Source of the DNA: Clostridiaceae bacterium
GTDB taxonomy: Bacteria; Bacillota; Clostridia; Monoglobales; Firm-18
DNA: 9,038 nt
Assembly (NCBI GenBank): GCA_012511915.1
Contig: JAAZFB010000497.1
Location: 1 to 9,038 of the forward strand
Direction of reading: 5' to 3'
The position numbers and the translations under genes were made by a program. A model generated the notes under the pieces. The model made no database searches. It saw only the letters and a list, made by a program, of their open reading frames with translations, and had not been told where the DNA came from. Every line of letters starts with the position of its first letter. The stretch's first letter is position 1. This document shows positions 1-5,130 of this stretch, piece by piece.

Positions 1-37
1 AAGCTACTCTTTCCATGTAAACAAATATTAACTAATT

Positions 38-41
38 GGAG
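38..41 (+). promoter_or_regulatory. Shine-Dalgarno deciding the fur-like start
   Basis: GGAG, 9 nt before the ATG at 51. The TTG at 36 overlaps this site, so it cannot use it; this argues for the 129-residue product. Confidence 0.6.
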
Positions 42-50
42 TGGTCTTTT

Positions 51-440
51 ATGAAACAGCAGCGAAACACCAGACAGCGTCAATTGGTTTTAGCTGCGGT
101 TCGGGCGCGCTGTGACCATCCCAGTGCGGATCAGATATATTTGGATGTTCGCGCTATTGACGAAAGGATCAGTCGCGGCACGGTATATCGCAATCTAAAC
201 ATTTTGGTTCAGCAGGGGGAGGTTCTTCAGGTAAAGCTACCACATATGGATCGTTTTGAGTGTCAATCAGATAAGCACTATCATCTGCTATGCCAAGGAT
301 GCGGCGCAGTATGCGATGTGCACTTGCCGTACTATGCGGAGCTGGATGAACAGGCAGCTAAAAAAACGGGTTATACCATTGAGAGACACCGTGCGGTTTT
401 CGAAGGATTATGCCCTAATTGCCGAAATAAGAAAATTTAG
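51..440 (+). CDS. Fur-family transcriptional regulator, PerR-like
   Basis: A 129-residue metal-dependent repressor of the Fur superfamily, most like PerR peroxide sensors. An N-terminal winged helix has its recognition helix around residues 41-52 (SRGTVYRNLNIL), followed by a dimerisation and metal-binding half. The structural zinc site is complete: C81/C84 (CQGC) and C121/C124 (CPNC). The regulatory-site candidates are H23 (in HPSADQIY), E70 (RFE), H76 and H78 (HYH) and D89. In Bacillus PerR the position of E70 is an aspartate (RFD), so the sensing chemistry may differ. The ATG at 51 is preferred to the in-frame TTG at 36 because GGAG at 38-41 lies 9 nt before it. The protein is slightly shorter than usual for the family (about 140-150). 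It is convergent with the hyd operon and ends in a shared hairpin. Only 50 bp of upstream DNA is visible, and no clear Per or Fur box is seen there. Fur-family assignment is secure; the PerR subtype is inferred. Confidence 0.9.
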   Translation: MKQQRNTRQRQLVLAAVRARCDHPSADQIYLDVRAIDERISRGTVYRNLNILVQQGEVLQVKLPHMDRFECQSDKHYHLLCQGCGAVCDVHLPYYAELDEQAAKKTGYTIERHRAVFEGLCPNCRNKKI

Positions 441-473
441 ATCAACCAATAACCACTATTTAGTATCAGTATA

Positions 474-509
474 TTAAAGGGGTTGCAGCAAAAACTGCAA
501 CCCCTTTAA
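474..509. terminator. Bidirectional terminator between the fur-like gene and hydF
   Basis: A perfect 15-bp inverted repeat (arms 474-488 and 495-509) with a 6-nt loop. Its GC core is GGGGTTGCAG/CTGCAACCCC, and AAA/TTT steps at the base give a short U-run in both directions. It lies 33 nt after the fur-like stop and ends one base from the hydF stop codon. It can therefore end both convergent transcripts. The U-tracts are short, so termination strength on either strand is an inference. Confidence 0.8.
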
Positions 510-510
510 A

Positions 511-1692
511 TTAAATGTTAAATAGCTTTACAGCACGTTCAAGTATACCATGAATATATGCGATAAGTATTCCGTAATTTGTAATTGGTATTCCCGCCCT
601 TTGCGCTGATTCTATACGATAGGCAACTTCTTTTTCATTCAGCATGCAAGCCCCGCAATGGACAATCAGGCTGTACCTTGATAAATCTCCCGGGAATTCT
701 CCTCCGGATGTAAATTCAAAGTTCAGCTCCTTTTTTGTATATCCGGAAATCCATTTGGGCAGCTTTACAGTTCCGATATCCTCACACTGTCTGTGATGCG
801 TACAGCCCTCCGAAATTAGAACTGTATCGCCTTCTTTTAAATTATTAAGACTTTTTGCACCGTCTGACATTACCTTTAAATCACCCTTGTATCGGGAAAA
901 CAGAATTGAAAAGGATGTCAGCGGAATATCCTCGGGTGTTGCCTCAGAAACCTTTTGAAATGCCTGGCTGTCGGTTACAACAAGCCGCGGTTTTTTTGAT
1001 AAGCTTGCCAAAGTGTCCGTAAGTTCTGTTTCTCTTGTTACAAAAGCCGCTGCGCCTGACTCAAGGACATCACGGATTGTCTGTTGCTGGGGCAGAATTA
1101 ATCTTCCCTTCGGTGCTGCTGAATCTATGGGAACAACAAGCACTACGATATCGTCTGGTCTTAAAAGGTCGCCTATCAATCTCCTTTCGTTTTGCGGCTT
1201 TGCAAGCGTGCCCAATAATTCCCGAAGCGCATTTATATTCTCGCCTGTTTTTGCGCTTACACATATATCGTTTTCAAACTCGGGGTTGACACAAATAGCA
1301 GTATCAAGCTTGTTCCTTACAACAACAAAAGGTATTTCTTTTGCCTTGACAGTTTTAATAATCTCTTTTTCAAGGCTGCTTACCCCATTATTTATGTCAA
1401 CGCAAATAATAGCGATATCGGTTTTATTCAGAACCTGGTATGCTTTCTCTGCCCTCATTGCTCCAAGCGTACCTTCATCATCAAGCCCTGCCGTATCAAT
1501 AAGAACGGTGGGACCGAGCGGAAGGATTTCCATTGTCTTATATACGGGGTCGGTTGTTGTTCCCGCAACCTCTGAAACAATCGCAAGGCTTTGCCCTGCA
1601 ATTGTATTGATAAGGCTTGATTTGCCTGAATTTCGTTTTCCGAAAATACCGATGTGGATTCTTTCTGATGAAGGGGTATTATTTAAACTCAT
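511..1692 (-). CDS. hydF: [FeFe]-hydrogenase maturation GTPase HydF
   Basis: A 393-residue cytosolic scaffold that carries the 2Fe precursor of the H-cluster and passes it to apo-HydA. The N-terminal GTPase domain has all the G motifs: P-loop GKRNSGKS (18-25), AGTTTDP (43-49), DTAG (67-70), NKLD (127-130) and SAK (146-148). A central dimerisation region follows. The C-terminal cluster-binding domain contains the diagnostic CxH (C297-T-H299) and, about 45 residues later, HCGAC (H345, C346, C349), matching the family's CxH...HCxxC signature that binds the [4Fe-4S] cluster. The length is normal for HydF. The ATG at 1692 follows a perfect AGGAGG (1697-1702) at 4-nt spacing. That site overlaps the stop codon of hydG (1701-1703), so translation of the two genes is probably coupled. 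This is the last gene of the maturation operon. No frameshift or missing motif is seen. Confidence 0.97.
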   Translation of the reverse strand: MSLNNTPSSERIHIGIFGKRNSGKSSLINTIAGQSLAIVSEVAGTTTDPVYKTMEILPLGPTVLIDTAGLDDEGTLGAMRAEKAYQVLNKTDIAIICVDINNGVSSLEKEIIKTVKAKEIPFVVVRNKLDTAICVNPEFENDICVSAKTGENINALRELLGTLAKPQNERRLIGDLLRPDDIVVLVVPIDSAAPKGRLILPQQQTIRDVLESGAAAFVTRETELTDTLASLSKKPRLVVTDSQAFQKVSEATPEDIPLTSFSILFSRYKGDLKVMSDGAKSLNNLKEGDTVLISEGCTHHRQCEDIGTVKLPKWISGYTKKELNFEFTSGGEFPGDLSRYSLIVHCGACMLNEKEVAYRIESAQRAGIPITNYGILIAYIHGILERAVKLFNI

Positions 1693-1700
1693 AAATCCTC

Positions 1701-3116
1701 CTAAAATCTGAAGTCGCGGGATCCGTTGTTAATTAACGCAATTCTTTCGGTTGCTATCGCCCTGACTTTCTCATTGGATATTTTTTCAAGTTCACGGGCT
1801 ATAAGCTCTTCACCTATCTTTTTTGTTTCGGGGGATGCATAGTCAATAAGGAATTCCTTTAATGTCATAAGTGCGTTGGGGTGACAGCAGTTTAGTATCT
1901 GCCTGTTTTTTAGAAGTGTCATAAAACGGTCGCCTGTTCTGCTTTCACGGTAGCAGGCGGTGCAGAAAGAAGGAATGTAATGAATTTCCATAAGCCACCT
2001 TACTACCTCATCAAGGGTTCTCTGATCAGAAACATCAAATTGTTCAGTTTCTGTGGGGCGGATTTCCTCATCATATCCGCCAACGGATGTCCTTGAAGCC
2101 CCGCTTATCTGAGAAACGCCGAGACGGATAACTTTTTCTCTGACCGCCTGGCTTTCACGGGTAGAAATAATCATTCCCGTATAAGGAACAGATACTCTGA
2201 TTAATGCGCATAATTTTGCGAAGATCTCATCGCTTATGCCGTTTTCAAAGGCGGAGGGGTCGATGTCGTCCGCATGTTTTATTCTCGGAACGCTTATTGT
2301 GTGTGGCCCGACGCCGTGTACCACTTCAAGATGCTCCGCATGCATTAAGAGCGCGGCAAATTCATATTTATACAGCTCAAGACCGAACAGAACGCCAAGA
2401 CCCACGTCATCAATTCCACCTTCCATAGCTCGATCCATTGCCTCTGTATGGTAAGCGTAATTGTGCTTCGGGCCTGTTGGGTGAAGTCTTTCATAACTTT
2501 CTTTATGATATGTTTCCTGGAACAAAATGTATGTTCCGATCCCCGCTTCCTTCAGCTTTCTGTAGTTTTCTACGGTAGTTGCTGCTATATTCACATTAAC
2601 TCTTCGGATTGCTCCGTTTTTATGCTTTATTGAGTATATAGTTTTTATGCTTTCAATTATATATTCAATGGGGTTGTTTACCGGGTCTTCGCCCGCTTCT
2701 ATAGCAAGGCGCTTGTGCCCCATATCCTGAAGCGCCGTTGTTTCACGGACGATTTCTTCCTGGGTAAGTTTTTTTCTCGTTATATGGCAGTTATGATGAT
2801 GATACGGACAATATACACATCCGTTTACACAGTAGTTTGAAAGATACAAAGGAGCAAACATCACTATACGGTTGCCGTAAAAATCTTTTTTTATCTGTTC
2901 GGCAAGGTCGTAAAGCTCATTTATTTTCTCTTCGTTCTCACATGCGAGAAGAACGGAAGCCTCTCTATGAGTAAGTCCTTTTCGTTTTTTTGCTTTCTCG
3001 ATAATACTGTCGATAAGAGGAAGGTTGTCTTTGTTTTCTTCTGCGTACTTTAAACTTTCCGATACTTCCTCGTGGTCAATAAATTCTTCCGCTTTTAATG
3101 ATTTTGGATTATACAT
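1701..3116 (-). CDS. hydG: [FeFe]-hydrogenase maturation radical SAM tyrosine lyase HydG
   Basis: A radical SAM enzyme that cleaves tyrosine to p-cresol and dehydroglycine and delivers CO and CN- as an Fe(CO)2CN synthon for the H-cluster. From the ATG at 3116 it is 471 residues, the usual HydG length. The SAM cluster motif CVNGCVYC is at C96/C100/C103, and a GED motif follows near residue 142. The C-terminal extension unique to HydG carries CTAC (C385, C388) and a CC pair (C410/C411). This fits the CX2CX22C motif of the auxiliary cluster with its dangler iron. The start at 3116 is chosen because AAAGGTG (3123-3129) sits 6 nt upstream. An in-frame GTG at 3152 would add 12 residues but has no such site. 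The gene lies 72 nt after hydE and immediately before hydF. Both cluster motifs are intact, so the enzyme should be active. Confidence 0.97.
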   Translation of the reverse strand: MYNPKSLKAEEFIDHEEVSESLKYAEENKDNLPLIDSIIEKAKKRKGLTHREASVLLACENEEKINELYDLAEQIKKDFYGNRIVMFAPLYLSNYCVNGCVYCPYHHHNCHITRKKLTQEEIVRETTALQDMGHKRLAIEAGEDPVNNPIEYIIESIKTIYSIKHKNGAIRRVNVNIAATTVENYRKLKEAGIGTYILFQETYHKESYERLHPTGPKHNYAYHTEAMDRAMEGGIDDVGLGVLFGLELYKYEFAALLMHAEHLEVVHGVGPHTISVPRIKHADDIDPSAFENGISDEIFAKLCALIRVSVPYTGMIISTRESQAVREKVIRLGVSQISGASRTSVGGYDEEIRPTETEQFDVSDQRTLDEVVRWLMEIHYIPSFCTACYRESRTGDRFMTLLKNRQILNCCHPNALMTLKEFLIDYASPETKKIGEELIARELEKISNEKVRAIATERIALINNGSRDFRF

Positions 3117-3122
3117 TTTTTT

Positions 3123-3129
3123 CACCTTT
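3123..3129 (-). promoter_or_regulatory. Shine-Dalgarno deciding the hydG start
   Basis: AAAGGTG on the - strand, 6 nt before the ATG at 3116. It supports the internal ATG over the longer GTG-initiated frame from 3152. Confidence 0.7.
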
Positions 3130-3188
3130 CTTTCGGTTAAGAAAATCTTCACCGTTAGTTTTTTTGATTTGCAGGAAATGGCGCAGAC

Positions 3189-4238
3189 TCATTCTGCTTT
3201 GCTGTCACCCCTATCAGTGACAATTTCGTAGCCTATGTCTTTTATACTTTGTTTTAACCTTCTGATATTCTCTGCCGCCTCCTCTCCCGAATTCAGCTTG
3301 TTGTCGTACAGGAGATACTTATCTCTGACATCTTTGGGAGACAAATTCGGCATCAAAACATTTGCTCCTGCCAAAACCCCTTTTTCTCTGCCATCTTTGC
3401 TTGCTGTTCCGAGCGCGGTTGTAGCCGGAAGCAATATCGCCGGAAGCAAAAGCCTTATTACTGCAATAAGAAATAAAGTCAGTTCCGAAGAGCCTTGCCG
3501 TTCATCCTTAAACGGCGTGTCATGGTGAGCAATAAATGGACCTATGCCAACCATGTGGGGAGCAAAAGTTTTTATAAACCTTAGATCCCGAACGATATTC
3601 TCCATGGTCTGAAACGGTGTGCCTACCATAAACCCGCAGCCTGTCTGAAAACCGATGCTTTTTAAATTTTTAATGCATTCCATTCTGTTGTTATAAGACA
3701 TTTCACCAGGGTGCAGCTTGCTGTAATGCTCAGGCGATGCTGTTTCATGCCTTAAAAGGTATCTGTCCGCACCTGCTTCAAATAGCTTTTTGTAGCTTTC
3801 AAAGCTTCTTTCGCCTAAAGATAACGTTACGGCACAGTCGCTGTATTTGTTTTTAATTGAGCTGATTATATCGCAAAGTACGTTGTCAGTATAAAAAGTA
3901 TCCTCACCACCCTGAAGAACAAAGGTGCGGAACCCCAGGGGGTGGCCTTCGTCACAGCATGAAAGTATCTGTTCTTTTGACAGCCTGTATCTTTGAGCAC
4001 ATTTATTGCTTCTTCGCAATCCGCAGTAAAAACAGTCATTTTTGCAGTAGCTCGATGTTTCGACAAGCCCCCGTATAAAAACTTTGTTGCCGTAGTGTTC
4101 CGCCTGCCTTTTACGTGCCAGTTCATAAAGATATTCGCTGTCATCACTTTTTCTTTGTGTAAGGAGTATTATTAGTTCATCATCTGTTAGATTGCTCTGA
4201 AAATATAACTTTTCAATCAGGTTTTTAATATTTTTCAT
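3189..4238 (-). CDS. hydE: [FeFe]-hydrogenase maturation radical SAM protein HydE
   Basis: A 349-residue radical SAM protein of the BioB/ThiH-like group. HydE acts between HydG and HydF in building the azadithiolate-bridged 2Fe subcluster; published work points to the HydG-derived Fe(CO)2CN-cysteine complex as substrate. The SAM cluster motif CKNDCFYC gives C65/C69/C72. The SAM-contact motif GGED is at 110-113, and the rest reads as a full TIM barrel with conserved RHETA (163-167) and HPGEM (176-180). The C-terminus after about 300 has no cysteines, so the accessory [Fe-S] site of Thermotoga HydE is absent; that site is known to be dispensable and variable. The start codon overlaps the stop of the preceding regulator gene as ATGA (4235-4238), indicating translational coupling. 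The HydE call is firm from the motifs and the operon partners. Confidence 0.96.
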   Translation of the reverse strand: MKNIKNLIEKLYFQSNLTDDELIILLTQRKSDDSEYLYELARKRQAEHYGNKVFIRGLVETSSYCKNDCFYCGLRRSNKCAQRYRLSKEQILSCCDEGHPLGFRTFVLQGGEDTFYTDNVLCDIISSIKNKYSDCAVTLSLGERSFESYKKLFEAGADRYLLRHETASPEHYSKLHPGEMSYNNRMECIKNLKSIGFQTGCGFMVGTPFQTMENIVRDLRFIKTFAPHMVGIGPFIAHHDTPFKDERQGSSELTLFLIAVIRLLLPAILLPATTALGTASKDGREKGVLAGANVLMPNLSPKDVRDKYLLYDNKLNSGEEAAENIRRLKQSIKDIGYEIVTDRGDSKAE

Positions 4239-4489
4239 TTGCTGATTACCCCCGAATAAGCAGTTTTGGCACTGACACCGCTCAGCTTGCCGATTTTTCC
4301 AGACAATGCACTTATAACATCCTGCGGAGCATCAACAGCTACGCTTATTATACTGATATTCTTTTCGCGGTAGGGTATACCAATTCTGCCGATTATATAC
4401 TGACCGTAATTATGCAGTATCTCATTTAGTTTTTGGGCAGATTCATAATTTTCAACTATTATTCCTATCACTGCAACTCGTGTTTCCAT
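4235..4489 (-). CDS. TM1266-family iron-only hydrogenase system putative regulator
   Basis: A small 84-residue protein of the TM1266 family, which travels with [FeFe]-hydrogenase and hydEFG genes. It starts METRVAVIGIIVE and reads as a compact ACT/NikR-like ferredoxin fold: strand 3-12, helix 16-28, strand around IGRIGIPY (33-40), strand ISIISVAVDA (45-54), helix 56-68, and a final strand around SAKTAYSG. No DNA-binding domain or cysteines are visible, so a regulatory role rests on family naming rather than on proof. The ATG at 4489 is chosen because a strong GGAGGTG (4496-4502) lies 6 nt upstream. A longer in-frame start at 4528 would have to read through the hairpin and the ribosome binding site. 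It is the first gene of the operon and overlaps hydE by 4 nt. Family membership is recognised by sequence pattern and context. Confidence 0.87.
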   Translation of the reverse strand: METRVAVIGIIVENYESAQKLNEILHNYGQYIIGRIGIPYREKNISIISVAVDAPQDVISALSGKIGKLSGVSAKTAYSGVISK

Positions 4490-4495
4490 GTCTTT

Positions 4496-4502
4496 CACCT
4501 CC
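4496..4502 (-). promoter_or_regulatory. Shine-Dalgarno of the hyd operon's first gene
   Basis: GGAGGTG, 6 nt before the ATG at 4489 on the - strand. It follows directly on the U5 tract of the hairpin at 4508-4522, so hairpin, U-run and ribosome binding site are contiguous. It rules out the longer start at 4528. Confidence 0.75.
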
Positions 4503-4522
4503 AAAAAGCGGACAGAGTCCGC
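4503..4522 (-). terminator. Attenuator-like hairpin with U5 abutting the hyd ribosome binding site
   Basis: On the - strand, GCGGAC-TCT-GTCCGC (4522 to 4508) forms a 6-bp GC-rich stem with a 3-nt loop. Five T residues (4507-4503) and then the GGAGGTG site follow. The form is that of a short intrinsic terminator placed between any upstream promoter and the first gene of the hyd operon. It could act as an attenuator, but no clear competing antiterminator was found, and the stem is short. Its function is inferred. Confidence 0.45.
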
Positions 4523-4524
4523 AC

Positions 4525-4540
4525 CCATACCACGGTATGG
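4525..4540. repeat. Short inverted repeat in the hyd leader
   Basis: CCATACC-AC-GGTATGG: 7-bp arms with a 2-nt centre, effectively a 6-bp stem with a 4-nt loop. It lies 2 nt from the attenuator-like hairpin. It could be an RNA hairpin of the leader or a dyad operator for a dimeric repressor; the sequence alone does not decide. Confidence 0.45.
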
Positions 4541-4573
4541 TCACTGCCGACTATTAATTGAGCCACTTAAAAT

Positions 4574-4594
4574 AAAAAAGTCAATGAATTGACT
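4574..4594 (-). terminator. Terminator-like hairpin with U-run in the hyd leader
   Basis: On the - strand AGTCAAT-TC-ATTGACT (4594 to 4579) is followed by T-rich sequence TTTTTATTTT. The stem is 7 bp at most and AT-rich, so it would be a weak terminator. It is one of several hairpins crowded into this stretch. Confidence 0.4.
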
Positions 4595-4633
4595 ACGCCT
4601 ACGGGCATGGGATTCAAGGAAACTTTTTTGTTG

Positions 4634-4671
4634 ATAGGAAATTTGAATGATTTTTTAGAGGAATTTCCTAT
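4634..4671. repeat. Perfect 10-bp inverted repeat with 18-nt loop
   Basis: Arms ATAGGAAATT (4634-4643) and AATTTCCTAT (4662-4671) are exact reverse complements. The repeat lies just past the rubredoxin terminator. It may be part of the leader fold or of a repeat element. Confidence 0.55.
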
Positions 4672-4673
4672 AC

Positions 4674-4704
4674 AATAAAAAACTGCGTCGAAAGGACGCA
4701 GTTT
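4674..4704 (-). terminator. Intrinsic terminator of rubredoxin
   Basis: On the - strand AAACTGCGTC-CTTTC-GACGCAGTTT (4704 to 4680) forms a 10-bp stem with a 5-nt loop, and the T-run continues through TTTT to 4674. It is a classical rho-independent terminator about 95 nt after the rubredoxin stop. It separates rubredoxin transcription from the hyd operon. Confidence 0.85.
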
Positions 4705-4797
4705 AAGCCTTTAATTACTGTGCCTTTCATCTCAAAAAATTTTTGATGTCAGAAATAATTATTTTGTTAAGTTAAATATCGTGGTACGGGTGCAAGC

Positions 4798-4959
4798 TCA
4801 GTCTTCTTTGCTGAACTCATCTTTGCTTGCTCCGCACAAAGGACATACCCAATCTTCCGGCAGATCTTCGAAAGCCGTTCCCGGTTCTATTCCGTTATCG
4901 GGATCACCGACTTCGGGGTCATATTCATATCCGCATAAATTGCATATATATTTATCCAT
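4798..4959 (-). CDS. Rubredoxin
   Basis: A 53-residue one-iron electron carrier of the cytosol, complete and canonical. It starts MDKYICNLCGYEYDP. The Fe(Cys)4 site is formed by CNLC (C6, C9) and CPLC (C39, C42), with the conserved aromatic core Y4, Y11, Y13, F30 and W37 and the usual GDPDNGI and PGTAF turns. In anaerobes rubredoxin passes electrons to flavo-diiron proteins, rubrerythrin or desulfoferrodoxin for oxygen and peroxide removal. The ATG at 4959 gives the standard family N-terminus; an in-frame ATG at 4980 would add seven residues unlike the family. Neither start has a recognisable Shine-Dalgarno, which is odd here because the hyd genes mostly have good ones. Immediately upstream is a flavo-diiron protein remnant (4965-5072), so the original leader may have been lost in a deletion. 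It is followed by its own terminator. Confidence 0.95.
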   Translation of the reverse strand: MDKYICNLCGYEYDPEVGDPDNGIEPGTAFEDLPEDWVCPLCGASKDEFSKED

Positions 4960-4964
4960 ACAAA

Positions 4965-5072
4965 ACCGTGAAGAGGGCATATCATATTGATTTCAAATGC
5001 AGTAGCCTTTTTAAGAAGTGACATGACCTGTGAGCCGTATTTTCCTACGATATTAGTGATTAGTATACGGAA
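4965..5072 (-). pseudogene. Remnant of a flavo-diiron protein (FprA-type), C-terminal part of the lactamase domain
   Basis: The - strand frame ending at 4965 reads TNIVGKYGSQVMSLLKKA and then FEINMICPLHG. This closely matches the end of the metallo-beta-lactamase domain of flavo-diiron oxygen reductases, where the family has a YYTNIVGKYG...LDIKMICPLHGPVW pattern. The His of PLHG is the last iron ligand in that family. Only about 36 residues are recognisable. The first few (FRILI) are already diverged from the usual RRYY, nothing recognisable lies further upstream before the lyase stop at 5131, and the flavodoxin domain that should follow is gone. The frame instead runs out of phase into the rubredoxin gene. 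A typical FprA is about 400 residues, so this is a non-functional scar. The family assignment is from recalled motif patterns and should be checked by search. Confidence 0.75.
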
Positions 5073-5130
5073 TACTATCAAGCGTAGATAAAGTCTGTCA
5101 GAAAAGATTTTGATATAGCAAGTTAAATTC

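Larger units (their letters stand above)
4503..4676 (-). other. Hairpin-rich non-coding block upstream of the hyd operon
   Basis: The 308-bp gap between the first hyd gene and rubredoxin holds no credible gene. This part contains four separate inverted repeats: 4508-4522, 4525-4540, 4579-4594, and a perfect 10-bp repeat ATAGGAAATT/AATTTCCTAT (4634-4643 and 4662-4671) with an 18-nt loop. Such density suggests a structured mRNA leader or a small non-autonomous repeat element that landed before the operon. No known riboswitch class was recognised. A promoter for the hyd operon must lie here or further upstream, but no convincing -35/-10 pair was found. The rest of the gap (4705-4797) is AT-rich with nothing clear beyond one AT palindrome. 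Confidence 0.5.

Noticed and set aside
1013..1711. A 232-codon open frame on the + strand inside hydF.
   Set aside because: It is antisense to a gene with all HydF motifs, has a low-complexity Ser/Thr/Ile-rich translation and no ribosome binding site; it is a shadow frame.
3117..3152. A 12-residue N-terminal extension of HydG from a GTG at 3152.
   Set aside because: The ATG at 3116 has AAAGGTG 6 nt upstream and gives the cluster cysteines at 96/100/103, the usual HydG numbering.
4490..4528. A longer version of the TM1266-type protein starting at 4528 (MGADSVRF...).
   Set aside because: It would be translated through the hairpin, U-run and Shine-Dalgarno of the real start. The ATG at 4489 has an optimal GGAGGTG and gives the family length.
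4567..4608. A possible 13-residue leader peptide on the - strand (MPVGVVNSLTFLF).
   Set aside because: No Shine-Dalgarno precedes it and it has no run of a single regulatory amino acid. Its end is simply the 4579-4594 hairpin and U-run. It could be revisited if the leader proves conserved.
4728..4747. AT-rich palindrome (CAAAAAATTTTTG core) after rubredoxin.
   Set aside because: The stem is almost all A-T and no T-run follows the structure in a terminator layout; the real terminator is at 4674-4704.
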